Shown here piece by piece: positions 43,865 to 55,328 of a stretch of DNA of 64,000 nucleotides. Below the pieces are notes generated by a model that saw only the letters and a list, made by a program, of their open reading frames with translations, did not search any database and was not told where the DNA came from. The stretch comes from Ideonella sp. A 288 (GTDB lineage: Bacteria > Pseudomonadota > Gammaproteobacteria > Burkholderiales > Burkholderiaceae_C). The DNA is taken from positions 71,199 through 135,198 of the forward strand of contig NZ_MWLO01000128.1 of NCBI RefSeq assembly GCF_002198735.1, in the 5' to 3' direction. Numbering within the stretch: position 1 is the stretch's first letter; every line of letters begins with the position of its first letter. The position numbers and the translations under genes were made by a program.

Positions 43865-46510
43865 GTGCCAGCCGACGGCACCTCCGTGACACCACCCGAG
43901 TTCCCACCCACGTCCCCAGCCTCGCCCCCAGGGTGGGGCGTGCGCCTGCATCTGGCGCTGATGCCCGACTACAACCCCGGCGCCAGGCGCTACTGGTGGT
44001 CGGTCACGCTGGCGGGCGGCGCGGCGCTGGCGCATTCGATGGTCAGCCTGTCCGACCTGTCGGCCTCGGCTTGGTTGCAGGTGCTGGCCGGGGTGGCGTT
44101 GACCATGCTGGCGGCCATCTTTCCGGTGCGCGTCTCGCACGCCAAGCATTCGTTCGCGGTCGGCGAGATCTTCGTCTTCCTGCTGCTGCTGATGCAGGGC
44201 ACGGCGGCGGCCACGGTGGCGGCCGCGGCCGAGGGTGCCGTGGGGTCGTTCCGCACGTCCAAGCGCTGGACCAGCCGGCTGGTCAGCCCCGCGGCGGCGG
44301 CACTGGCGATGCTGGTGGCCGGTACCCTGCTGGAAACCGCGCTTGTCGCGATGCAACGCCAGGGTCTCACCAATGATGGATTGATCATCGTGGGCACCAT
44401 GTCCGCTGCCCTGTTGAACTACCTGGTCAACGGTCTGCTGGTCACCTCGGTGCCACGCCTCAAGCAGGGCCTGCGGCTGAAGCTGGCCGACCTGCGCGAG
44501 ATGTTCGGCTGGATGGGCGTGGCCTCCGCCGGCAGCGCGGCGGTGTCGGCCTTGCTGTTCATCACCTACCGCCAGTCGGGCTTCGGCGTGCTCATGGCGG
44601 TGGTGCCGGTGATCGCCATGCTGGTGGCCACGCTGCACTATGTCTTCCGCCAGCAGGAATTGAACGAGGTGGTGCGCGTCGCCGCGGCCATGGCGGCCGA
44701 GCGCGAGGCCCTGGCCGCCGCGCGCCACGTGCGCGAGCTCGAGGCCAGCGAGCGCCGCTTCCACAGCGCCTTCACGCACGCGTCGATCGGCATGTCGCTG
44801 CTGTCGTTCGGCGGCGAGATCCTGCAGACCAACACGGCCATGCGCGAGCTGCTGGGCCGCAGTGCCGAGGACCTGGCCCACCGCAACATCCGCGACCTGG
44901 TCTGTGCCGACGACCTGCCGGCGCTCACCGCCGAGCTGGCGCAACTGCAGGCGGGGCAGGTCGAGGACATCGCGCTCGAACTTCGCTGCCTGCACCGCGA
45001 CGGCAGCACCCGCTGGGTGGCCACGCATGGCAGCCTCTTCTCCGAGATCGGGGCAAGCTCGCCGTGCCTCATCCTGCAGGCGCACGACATCACCGCCCGG
45101 CGTGATGCCGAGGAGGGCCTGCAGCACATTGCCTTCCACGACGCCTTGACGGGTCTGCCCAACCGGCGCCGATTCCACGAGCACCTGAGCTCGGCGGTGC
45201 AGGACGCCCGCGATGATCCCGCCCGCCGCTTCGCCGTGATGTTCCTCGACTTCGACCGCTTCAAGCTCATCAACGACAGCCTCGGGCACAACGCCGGAGA
45301 CGAGTTCCTGGTGCAGGTGGCCCGTCGGCTGACGGAGAAGCTGCGCCCCAACGACGTCGTGGCGCGGCTGGGCGGTGACGAGTTCGCCGTGCTGGCCCGC
45401 GAGCTCGAACACGACGACGACGTCATCCATCTGGCCGAACGGCTGCTGGCTGCACTGCGGCTGCCGTTCCAGGTGGCCGGCACCGAGCTGAACACCAGCG
45501 CCAGCATCGGCATCACCCGCAGCAGCTTCGGCTACGCGTCGACAGAAGACGTGCTGCGCGACGCCGACATCGCCATGTACAAGGCCAAGGCCGCCGGCAA
45601 GGCCCGCTACGCGCTGTTCGATTCCAGCCTGCATGCCCAGGTGTCGCGCCGCCTGCAACTCGAAGGCGACCTGCGCGTGGCGCTGGCGGCCGGGCAGTTG
45701 GGCGTGGTCTATCAGCCGCTCTTCACCCTGGGCGACGGCCACCTGTCGGGATTCGAGGCCCTGGCACGCTGGCGCCATCCGACACTGGGCCCCATCGGAC
45801 CCGACGTGTTCATCCCGATCGCCGAAGAGGCCGGCCTGATCCTGCAGCTCACCGACATGGTGCTGGCCCAGGCCTGCCGGCAGTTGAAGTCCTGGCAGGG
45901 CCGCGACGCCCATTTCGACGGGCTGACGATCCAAGTCAATGTGTCGGGCAAGGACCTGTCGCACGCGGGCTTGGTGGGGCGTGTGTCGCAGGCGCTGCTG
46001 GAGTCGGGTGTCGCCGCGCGGCACCTGACCCTCGAGCTCACCGAGAACATCCTGATGAAGCAGATCGAGAGTGCGCTGCCGATGCTCGAGCAACTGCGCT
46101 CGCTGGGCGTGGGCCTGAGCGTGGACGATTTCGGCACCGGTTACTCGTCGCTGAGCCACCTGTCCATGCTGCCCATCGACAGCCTGAAGGTGGACCGCTC
46201 GTTCGTGCACGGCCTGCACAAGTCGGCCCGCGAAGCCGCGGTGGTGCGTGCGGTGGTGCAACTGGGCAACTCGCTGGGCAAATCGGTGGTGGCCGAGGGC
46301 ATCGAGACCCCGGACCAGCTGGCCCAGTTGCGCGAGATGGGCTGCGACCTGGGCCAGGGCTTCCACCTGGGTTTCCCGCTCATGCCACAGGAGGTGAATG
46401 CCCTGCTCGACAGCCTGCTGGCGTCGGAGACCGGCGCCGCGCCGCGTGCGGCGCCGCTGGCGACCCCGCCAGCCCGGGTGGTGTGCGCCGACGCCGTCTG
46501 CAGCCTTTGA
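43865..46510 (+). CDS. Membrane GGDEF-EAL c-di-GMP protein, copy 2
   Basis: This 881-aa paralogue of the protein at 36006-38639 shares the lead MPDYNPGARRYWWS, the multi-helix membrane sensor (about residues 43-262), a PAS domain (about 295-415, ERRFHSAFTHASIGMSLLS), GGDEF at 503-507 and EAL at 631-633. Both active-site motifs look intact. The start is GTG at 43865; a later ATG at MPDYN is possible. It follows the second subtilase by 34 bp. An input that senses envelope or protease activity is a plausible but unproven reason for the pairing. Confidence 0.93.
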   Translation: MPADGTSVTPPEFPPTSPASPPGWGVRLHLALMPDYNPGARRYWWSVTLAGGAALAHSMVSLSDLSASAWLQVLAGVALTMLAAIFPVRVSHAKHSFAVGEIFVFLLLLMQGTAAATVAAAAEGAVGSFRTSKRWTSRLVSPAAAALAMLVAGTLLETALVAMQRQGLTNDGLIIVGTMSAALLNYLVNGLLVTSVPRLKQGLRLKLADLREMFGWMGVASAGSAAVSALLFITYRQSGFGVLMAVVPVIAMLVATLHYVFRQQELNEVVRVAAAMAAEREALAAARHVRELEASERRFHSAFTHASIGMSLLSFGGEILQTNTAMRELLGRSAEDLAHRNIRDLVCADDLPALTAELAQLQAGQVEDIALELRCLHRDGSTRWVATHGSLFSEIGASSPCLILQAHDITARRDAEEGLQHIAFHDALTGLPNRRRFHEHLSSAVQDARDDPARRFAVMFLDFDRFKLINDSLGHNAGDEFLVQVARRLTEKLRPNDVVARLGGDEFAVLARELEHDDDVIHLAERLLAALRLPFQVAGTELNTSASIGITRSSFGYASTEDVLRDADIAMYKAKAAGKARYALFDSSLHAQVSRRLQLEGDLRVALAAGQLGVVYQPLFTLGDGHLSGFEALARWRHPTLGPIGPDVFIPIAEEAGLILQLTDMVLAQACRQLKSWQGRDAHFDGLTIQVNVSGKDLSHAGLVGRVSQALLESGVAARHLTLELTENILMKQIESALPMLEQLRSLGVGLSVDDFGTGYSSLSHLSMLPIDSLKVDRSFVHGLHKSAREAAVVRAVVQLGNSLGKSVVAEGIETPDQLAQLREMGCDLGQGFHLGFPLMPQEVNALLDSLLASETGAAPRAAPLATPPARVVCADAVCSL

Positions 46511-46541
46511 GCCATCGCAATCCCCGGCCGCTGGCCCGGGT

Positions 46542-46569
46542 CTTGATATCGGCGCCGGACGCCCAATGT
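46542..46569 (+). promoter_or_regulatory. Sigma-32-type heat-shock promoter of clpB
   Basis: CTTGATA at 46542-46548 and CCCAATGT at 46562-46569 are separated by 13 bp. Only one base in each differs from the sigma-32 consensus CTTGAAA / CCCCATnT. It lies 25 bp upstream of the clpB ATG. Confidence 0.8.
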
Positions 46570-46594
46570 CCCGACCAACCCGGAGGACATTGCC

Positions 46595-49198
<2,604 letters not shown>

Positions 49199-49209
49199 CG
49201 GTGTGGGCG

Positions 49210-49233
49210 CGCACCCGGCTTCGGCCGGGTGCG
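49210..49233. terminator. UUCG-capped terminator between clpB and the ComFB operon
   Basis: CGCACCCGGC and GCCGGGTGCG form a perfect 10-bp stem capped by TTCG, an extra-stable tetraloop. No T tract follows. It is placed between two convergent transcripts. Confidence 0.65.
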
Positions 49234-49249
49234 GCAGCCACTGTCGGTG

Positions 49250-50578
49250 TCAGCCGGCCGGTGGGGCCTGCACGCGCTGCAGCTTCATGCGCGACAGCGT
49301 CAGGTTGGCGGAGTGCGAGTCCAGCACCGCATGCAGCATCAGGCCCGGATGGTCGGGCATCGGTTGCAGCAGCAGGTGGTGCTCGTCGCAGCTCATGGCC
49401 AGTTCGGGCCGGCCCGGCGGCAGGCCCAGGGACTTGGCGGTGGCCACGGCCATGTCGTGCAGCGCCGCACCCTGCGCGGCCAGGGCGGCCGGGCCGGGGC
49501 GCAGGCCCGCATGCGCCAGCGGGCGTTGAGTCTTCAACTCGAACACGCAGCAGCTGACCATGCCCTTGATGGCCGCCACCTCGCGCACGTAATCGGACCA
49601 GGCCGATTCGGGCACGCCGGCCAGCGGCGTCAGCGCCGGGCGCAGCGCCGGCATCGGCCGCAACTGCAGTTCGGGCATCGGCCCCGACGGCCCGTGGCCC
49701 ACGGTTTCCCACGGCGGCGTGACGGCAGTCGGCGGCTCGGGCGGCCTGGTGCCGGCGACCTGCGGCGCGCGCGTGGCGGCCACGGGCAGCGTCGGGATCT
49801 CGCCCTTGCGCATCTGGCCCCACACCGTCTGGATCATCTGCCAGGCCTGCCCGGCACCGCCCACGGGCTCGCCCACCAGCACCTCGACACGGTGGCGGCA
49901 GGCCTCGGACACGTCCTTCAGGGCCCGCTCGGCGGCTGAGGTGAGCGGCACGCCCAGCACCTGCTGGCTGCGCCAGGCGGGGTCGACCAGCGCCTCGTTC
50001 AAGGCCGTCAGGTCGCGCTCGAGCTCGGGCTGCGGCGCCCGGCTGTCGAGCAGCAGCACCCCCAGCCGGCTGTGGCCCAGCAGCGTGTGTGAGATCTTCA
50101 GCCGCTGCGCCACGCTGGCGGCGGCCACCCGGGTGGCGTACACGCGCAGCGGCGGCCGCCCATGCGCGCTGGGCAGTTCCACGAACTCCAGCGCTGCCAG
50201 CGTGACGCCGAAGCCCTGGCGGCGGATGGCGAGCTTCTGCACCTTCGCGCCCAGGGCGGCCGCCACCATGCGCAGCATGGTGCGGGCCGTGTCGGCGCCG
50301 ATGTCGTGCAGGGCGATGTAGTCGGGGGTGAGGTAGTCCAGTTGCTGCTGCAGCGCCTCGGCGGGGTCGCAGACGACGAACATCTCATGCTGGTCATCGC
50401 TGATGCGGCGGCCGATCTGCCGCACACCGGCGCCGGCCAGGTAGTCGTCCTTGTCGCTGGCAAGTTGCGTCTGCAGGGCGGTGAGGGCGCGGGTCTTGGC
50501 CCACTCGTCCCCAGCCTGGGCCGGCGGACTGGTGCGTTCGCCAGGCCGCGCGTGGGCCATCGGTCGGGTGCCGTGCAT
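49250..50578 (-). CDS. Uncharacterised protein with Roadblock/LC7-like C-terminus, 442 aa
   Basis: No named family is certain. The N-terminal half (about 40-260) has alternating alpha/beta character with SRLGVLLLDSRAP and PPLRVYATRVAAAS. A Pro-rich linker (about 270-320) precedes a C-terminal ~110-residue domain (WSDYVREVAAIKGMVSCCVF to LHAVLDSHSANLTLSRMKLQ). That domain has the strand/helix pattern of Roadblock/LC7 (profilin-like) proteins. It is a paralogue of the protein at 51006-52133, as comparable blocks occur in the same order. It lies 5 bp downstream of the ComFB gene. It is probably a cytosolic scaffold or small-GTPase-type regulator; that is inference. Confidence 0.65.
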   Translation of the reverse strand: MHGTRPMAHARPGERTSPPAQAGDEWAKTRALTALQTQLASDKDDYLAGAGVRQIGRRISDDQHEMFVVCDPAEALQQQLDYLTPDYIALHDIGADTARTMLRMVAAALGAKVQKLAIRRQGFGVTLAALEFVELPSAHGRPPLRVYATRVAAASVAQRLKISHTLLGHSRLGVLLLDSRAPQPELERDLTALNEALVDPAWRSQQVLGVPLTSAAERALKDVSEACRHRVEVLVGEPVGGAGQAWQMIQTVWGQMRKGEIPTLPVAATRAPQVAGTRPPEPPTAVTPPWETVGHGPSGPMPELQLRPMPALRPALTPLAGVPESAWSDYVREVAAIKGMVSCCVFELKTQRPLAHAGLRPGPAALAAQGAALHDMAVATAKSLGLPPGRPELAMSCDEHHLLLQPMPDHPGLMLHAVLDSHSANLTLSRMKLQRVQAPPAG

Positions 50579-50583
50579 GGCGG

Positions 50584-50868
50584 TCAGCGCCGTGCGGCCA
50601 TGGCGTGACGGGCCTGGACGAAGCCGTAGGCGCTGTCCACCGCCTCGGCAACGAGCCGCTCGTTCTCTGTGCGTTCCTTCTCGGTGAGGAAGAACGCGAG
50701 GTCGACGTCGTGGCGGATGTAGCGTGCCGCGACGCGGTTCAGCGCCACGCAGGCCACGTCGGCCAGCAGGTCGGGGTTGTGCGCCACGCCGGGATAGCGG
50801 GGTGCGGCCTCGGCGACGGCCTCGAAGACCGTTTGCTCGTGGATGTTGTGGACGGACGTGAAGTCCAT
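50584..50868 (-). CDS. ComFB-family protein (putative cyclic-dinucleotide binder)
   Basis: This 94-aa protein has start ATG 50868 (MDFTSVHNIHEQTVFEAVAE); a 112-aa form from 50922 is possible. The block DVACVALNRVAARYIRHDVD and the helix-rich C-terminus AVDSAYGFVQAR match the late-competence ComFB family, which typically has Leu-Asn-x-x-(P/A)-x-Tyr and a cluster of charged residues. ComFB proteins of cyanobacteria and others have been reported as cyclic-dinucleotide receptors. It sits between two paralogous Roadblock-like genes on the same strand, and two GGDEF-EAL proteins are encoded within 15 kb. A role in c-di-GMP response is therefore attractive but inferred. Confidence 0.78.
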   Translation of the reverse strand: MDFTSVHNIHEQTVFEAVAEAAPRYPGVAHNPDLLADVACVALNRVAARYIRHDVDLAFFLTEKERTENERLVAEAVDSAYGFVQARHAMAARR

Positions 50869-51005
50869 GGCTGCGGCCTCGTCGATGTGGCGGATACCGA
50901 CTTCTATCGGCCGCCATGGCATTCGACTTGAGCGGTCTCAGCCGCCGCGCGCGATGGGCCGCGCCAAGGGTTGACCCGGAAGGGGCCACCTGTCCTGGTG
51001 GACGC

Positions 51006-52133
51006 TCAGGTGACTTGCCGCTCGGCGTCCATCAGGCGATAGCGCATCAGCGCCAGGTTGGCGCGCGACCGATCCACCAGCGCGACGAAGCCGAGCGCGT
51101 CGCTGTGCGACAGGCGCCGCAGCAGCGCCTGCCGGGCGCCGAGCGTCACCAGGAACTCCTCGGGGGCCGGCACGGTGGGCCCGCCCACCGCCAGGTGGGC
51201 GCGCCGTGCGGCACACAGGGCCGGCGCATAGCGGCGCAGTTCGAGGTGCAGGCGCTGGTCGGCCTCGAAGGCCAGCAGTTCGCCGCAATCCATGTCGACG
51301 ATGCCGCAGGCCAGCACGCCTTCGGTGCGGGCCACCGCGCTCAGGGCGTGGGACAGCCACTGCGGCGGGGCCAGCGCGGCGGCGCTGGGGGATGCGTCGT
51401 CGCGCAGCGGGGCGGCCTGAGGGCTTGCCGACGTCTGGGTGCCAGCATGCACGGCAGCCTCCCAGGCGGTGAGCACCGCATTCCACACCGTGGCAGCGCC
51501 TGTGAGCGATTCGGACATCGCGGCGATGCGAACGTCGGTGGGCCAGTCCTGCTCGAGGATGCGCTGGCGCATCGCGCTGGCACCGGGCGGCAGGATGAAG
51601 ACGAGCCAGGGACATTGCCACTCGGGTTGCCGCGTGGCCGACAGCAGGTTGCGCAGCAAGCCCGTCACCGCATGGGGTGCCAGCGCGCCGATGATCACGG
51701 CGGTGAGCTGGCTGCTTTCGGCCAGCGCGTTGGGCAGGTCGTCGGGCGAGACGGTGTTGCCGCGCATGCCCGCGTGGTAGACCTTCAGCGGTCCGCCGGA
51801 GGTGCTGGGCACGTTGGTGCGCTCGATCACGGCCAGCGTGCGCAGGGTGGCCCGATCCCGCAGGTTCAGGCGCTCCACGCCTTGGCCCCCGGCCTCGGAC
51901 AGGGCGCGGATGACCTGCGGTGCCCAGATGCCCGAGGGATCGAGCAGTGTGATCATGGAACTGGCCTGGCCGAGATCGGCCCGGGTGCTGGCGAATCGTG
52001 CACGCATCGATCGCGAGATGTCCTCGTCGACGAGCACATCGCTGTCCTCGACCGTGGCCGTCACGGTCTGGCGATCCAGGGTGTCCAACGGCAGGCGTCG
52101 GGGCCCGAATTCGCCGAAGAGGCTGTTCAGCAT
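51006..52133 (-). CDS. Uncharacterised protein with Roadblock/LC7-like C-terminus, 375 aa
   Basis: The N-terminal part includes TLLDPSGIWAPQVIRALSEA, an alpha/beta stretch with GPLKVYHAGM and QLTAVIIGALAPHAVTGLLR. A Ser/Ala/Pro-rich linker (about 235-255) follows. The C-terminal ~110 residues (WLSHALSAVARTEGVLACGI to VDRSRANLALMRYRLMDAER) resemble a Roadblock/LC7 domain. The protein aligns by eye with the 442-aa product downstream, suggesting an old duplication. It is the first gene of the group containing ComFB; ATG 52133 faces an MFS gene across a 124-bp divergent gap. Function unknown. Confidence 0.65.
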   Translation of the reverse strand: MLNSLFGEFGPRRLPLDTLDRQTVTATVEDSDVLVDEDISRSMRARFASTRADLGQASSMITLLDPSGIWAPQVIRALSEAGGQGVERLNLRDRATLRTLAVIERTNVPSTSGGPLKVYHAGMRGNTVSPDDLPNALAESSQLTAVIIGALAPHAVTGLLRNLLSATRQPEWQCPWLVFILPPGASAMRQRILEQDWPTDVRIAAMSESLTGAATVWNAVLTAWEAAVHAGTQTSASPQAAPLRDDASPSAAALAPPQWLSHALSAVARTEGVLACGIVDMDCGELLAFEADQRLHLELRRYAPALCAARRAHLAVGGPTVPAPEEFLVTLGARQALLRRLSHSDALGFVALVDRSRANLALMRYRLMDAERQVT

Positions 52134-52257
52134 GCAGATCTCCCCTGGAAAACCCCCACTCTAGGCCAGTCCCGCGGACCCGGCGTGTCGGGATGTAGGC
52201 CGTGGCACCGGCAGGAACCCAGTTTCTACGATTGCTCACACCTGTTGCAAGGGCACC

Positions 52258-53583
52258 GTGGCGCAGGTGCACCAGGACAGTTCACCCACTAACATTCCGC
52301 GGATGGATGTCGCTGCCACTGCCGGGGTTCCGTGGCGCCACGATGCCCGCATCATCGGGCTCGTCGGGCTGGCCCATGGCACCTCGCATTTCTTCCATTT
52401 GCTGCTGCCGCCGCTGTTCCCCTGGCTGATCCAGGAGTTCGGGCTCAACTTCTCGCAGCTGGGCCTGCTGGTCAGTGTGTTCTTCGTCGTGTCGGGGGTC
52501 GGGCAGGCGCTGGCCGGCTTCCTGGTCGACCGCGTCGGGGCCCGCCCGGTGTTGCTGGTGGCCCTGGCCCTCTTCGCCGCGGCGGCAGCGGCTGCGGCGC
52601 TGGCCACCGGCTACTCGGGCCTGATCCTGGCGGCCATGCTGGCGGGCCTGGGCAACGCCCCGTTCCACCCGGTGGACTTCACGATCCTGAATCGACGCGT
52701 GTCAGCGGCGCGGCTGGGCCACGCCTTCTCCGTGCACGGCATCACCGGCAACCTGGGCTGGGCCGCCGCATCGCTGTTCATGGCCGGCATTGCCACCGCG
52801 ACGGGGTCTTGGCGCCTGGCCTGTGTCGGCGCCGCCGTGGGCGCCCTGGCCGTGCTGGTTGCCATGGTGTGGCACCGCGAGGCCATCGACGACCGCCGCG
52901 GCAAGGTGCCCGAGCCGGCCCAGGGTCGACCGGCCGCGGGGTTGCCGGACAGCGCGGCCACAGCGGGCGAACACATGCTGGCCTTCCTGAGCTTGCCTTC
53001 GGTGTGGCTGTGCTTCTCGTTCTTCTTCTGGACCACCGTCGCGCTGAGCGCGGTGCAGAGCTTCGCCTCGCCGGCGCTGCAGGCCATGCACGGGCTGCCC
53101 TTGTCGGTGACCTCTCTGGTGGTCACCGCCTACATGCTGTGCGGTGCCGCGGGCATGGTGCTCGGGGGCTTCCTGGTGCGGCAGGCCGAGCGGCTGGAGC
53201 GCATCATCGCGGCCTGCCTGCTGGGCTCGGCCGCGATGCTGGCGCTGGTGGGCAGTGGCTGGTTGCCGGGCATGGCGGCCTGGGCGCTGACCGCGCTGGC
53301 CGGCCTGGGTGTCGGCCTGGCCGGCCCGTCGCGTGACATGCTCATCAAGCGCGCCGCCCCGCCCGGGGCGACCGGGAGGGTCTACGGCACGGTCTATTCG
53401 GGGCTCGACCTCGGGTTCGCGCTGGCGGCGCCCGTGATGGGGCGGCTGATGGACATGGGCCTGCCGCACGCCGTGTTCCTGCTCTCGGCGACGGCCTTGG
53501 TGGCCGGTGTCGGCTCGGCCGGCCTGGTCGGCCGCCACGTGGCCGCGGCCCGTCGGTCAGGGGCGGCTAAAGTGGTGGCATGA
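52258..53583 (+). CDS. MFS transporter
   Basis: This 441-aa inner-membrane transporter has twelve predicted helices. GFLVDRVGARPVLL is the loop 2-3 motif of the major facilitator superfamily, and NAPFHPVDFTILNRRVS resembles the HPxDF block of the fosmidomycin-resistance subgroup. GTG at 52258 is chosen because AAGGG lies just upstream; ATG at 52303 is an alternative. Its TGA overlaps the ATG of the thiamine-diphosphate enzyme, so the pair is co-translated and the substrate may be linked to that enzyme. Substrate unknown. Confidence 0.87.
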   Translation: MAQVHQDSSPTNIPRMDVAATAGVPWRHDARIIGLVGLAHGTSHFFHLLLPPLFPWLIQEFGLNFSQLGLLVSVFFVVSGVGQALAGFLVDRVGARPVLLVALALFAAAAAAAALATGYSGLILAAMLAGLGNAPFHPVDFTILNRRVSAARLGHAFSVHGITGNLGWAAASLFMAGIATATGSWRLACVGAAVGALAVLVAMVWHREAIDDRRGKVPEPAQGRPAAGLPDSAATAGEHMLAFLSLPSVWLCFSFFFWTTVALSAVQSFASPALQAMHGLPLSVTSLVVTAYMLCGAAGMVLGGFLVRQAERLERIIAACLLGSAAMLALVGSGWLPGMAAWALTALAGLGVGLAGPSRDMLIKRAAPPGATGRVYGTVYSGLDLGFALAAPVMGRLMDMGLPHAVFLLSATALVAGVGSAGLVGRHVAAARRSGAAKVVA

Positions 53584-55310
53584 CCGCTGCCACCACCCCT
53601 CCGCCGGCCCGCCCCGCAGGCCATCTGCTCGTCGAAGCGCTCGTCGCGCAGGGCGTCGACACCGCGTTCGGCGTGCCCGGCGAAAGCTACCTGGCCGTGC
53701 TCGACGGCTTCCATCAGCACCGCGACCGCATCCGCTTCATCGCCTGCCGACAGGAGGGCGGCGCGGCCTTCATGGCCGAGGCGCAGGGCAAGCTCAGTGG
53801 TCGGCCGGGGGTGTGCTTCGTCACCCGCGGGCCGGGTGCCACCAACGCCAGCATCGGCGTGCACACGGCGTTCCAGGACTCGACGCCGATGGTGCTCTTC
53901 ATCGGCCAGGTGGCCGGCGACCAGCGCGACCGCGAGGCCTTCCAGGAACTGGACTACCGCCAGATGTTCGGCCCCGGCACGCTGGGCCTGGCCAAGTGGG
54001 TGGGCGAGGTGCACGACCCCGACCGCCTGCCCGAGTACATCGCGCGCGCCTTCCACACCGCGATGCAGGGCCGCCCGGGCCCGGTGGTGCTGGTGCTGCC
54101 CGAAGACATGCTCACGCGCAGCACCGCGGCCACTGTGCTGCCCCGCGTCGAGCCGGCCCATGCCTGGCCGGCGCCAGGCGCGCTGCGCGACCTGCGGTCG
54201 ATGCTGGTCGCCGCCCGCCGGCCCCTGGTGATTGCGGGTGGAAGCGGCTGGGACGCCGAGGCGGCGAGGGCCCTCGAACGCTTCGCCGAGAACTGGCAGC
54301 TGCCGGTGGGTTGTGGTTTCCGCTTCCAGGACACCTTCGACAACCGCCACCCGCTGTACGCCGGCGACGTGGGCATCGGCATCAATCCGCGCCTGGCCCA
54401 ACGCGTGAAGGACGCGGACCTGATCATTGCGCTGGGCGTGCGGCTCGGCGAGATGACCACCGGCGGCTACACGCTGCTGCAGCCGCCGCGGCCGGCGCAG
54501 CGCCTGGTGCACCTGCACGCCGGGCCCGAGGAACTGGGCCGCGTGTACAGCGCAGACCTGCTGATGCAGTCGTCGATGGCCTGCGCGGCCAAGGCGCTGG
54601 AGGCGCTGGCGGCACCCGTCGACCTGCCATGGCGAGACTGGGCCGCTGACACGCATGCCGACTACGAGGCCAACCACGAGGCACCGGCGGTGTCGCCGCT
54701 GGACATGGCCGTGGTGATGAAGACCGTGCAGCGCCTGGCACCGTCCGATACCGTGTACACCAACGGCGCCGGCAACTTCAGCGGCTGGCTGCACCGCTAC
54801 GTGCGCTACTTCGGCTTGCAGCACCACGGCCGCACGCAACTGGCGCCCACCTCCGGCGCCATGGGCTACGGCCTGCCGGCGGCCGTGGGTGCGGCGCTGC
54901 TGCATCCCGAGCGCACGGTGGTCAACGTGGCCGGTGACGGCGACTTCATGATGAACGGCCAGGAACTGGCCACGGCCACCGGCTACGGGGCCAACCGGGG
55001 CGCGGGCCGCCTGGTGTGCCTGCTGGTCGACAACGGCACCTACGGCACGATCCGCATGCACCAGGAACGCGAGTACCCCGGCCGGGTCAGTGGCAGCGAT
55101 CTCTACAACCCCGATTTCGCGGCACTGGCGATCGCTTATGGCTGGCGCGCCGCGCGGGTCGATCGCACCGAGCAGTTCGAGCAGGTGTTCGCCCAGGCAC
55201 TCGAGGCCGGGCCGCCGATGCTCGTCCACCTGAAGCTCGACCCGGATGTGAGCACGACTCGCTCGACGCTGGCCTCCATCCGCGACGCGGCTCGACGCGC
55301 CGGGCGTTGA
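53580..55310 (+). CDS. Thiamine-diphosphate-dependent enzyme, acetolactate-synthase-like
   Basis: This 576-aa enzyme has the three-domain layout of the family. The PYR domain has the catalytic Glu in ACRQEGGAAFMAEA. A central domain follows (LVIAGGSGWDAEAARALERF), then a PP domain with GDGDFMMNGQELATA binding Mg-ThDP. SSxTG-like LAPTSGAMGYGLPAAVG is conserved. Members ligate or decarboxylate 2-keto acids. The lack of a neighbouring regulatory subunit (ilvH type) argues against biosynthetic acetolactate synthase. It is coupled by ATGA to an MFS transporter. Confidence 0.85.
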   Translation: MTAATTPPPARPAGHLLVEALVAQGVDTAFGVPGESYLAVLDGFHQHRDRIRFIACRQEGGAAFMAEAQGKLSGRPGVCFVTRGPGATNASIGVHTAFQDSTPMVLFIGQVAGDQRDREAFQELDYRQMFGPGTLGLAKWVGEVHDPDRLPEYIARAFHTAMQGRPGPVVLVLPEDMLTRSTAATVLPRVEPAHAWPAPGALRDLRSMLVAARRPLVIAGGSGWDAEAARALERFAENWQLPVGCGFRFQDTFDNRHPLYAGDVGIGINPRLAQRVKDADLIIALGVRLGEMTTGGYTLLQPPRPAQRLVHLHAGPEELGRVYSADLLMQSSMACAAKALEALAAPVDLPWRDWAADTHADYEANHEAPAVSPLDMAVVMKTVQRLAPSDTVYTNGAGNFSGWLHRYVRYFGLQHHGRTQLAPTSGAMGYGLPAAVGAALLHPERTVVNVAGDGDFMMNGQELATATGYGANRGAGRLVCLLVDNGTYGTIRMHQEREYPGRVSGSDLYNPDFAALAIAYGWRAARVDRTEQFEQVFAQALEAGPPMLVHLKLDPDVSTTRSTLASIRDAARRAGR

Positions 55311-55327
55311 GCGCCGGCCTGCGGCGC
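55311..55327. terminator. Short hairpin between convergent genes
   Basis: GCGCCG/CGGCGC with a 5-nt loop fills the 18-bp gap between the thiamine-diphosphate enzyme gene and the histidine kinase gene. No T tract. Confidence 0.35.
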
Positions 55328-55328
55328 C

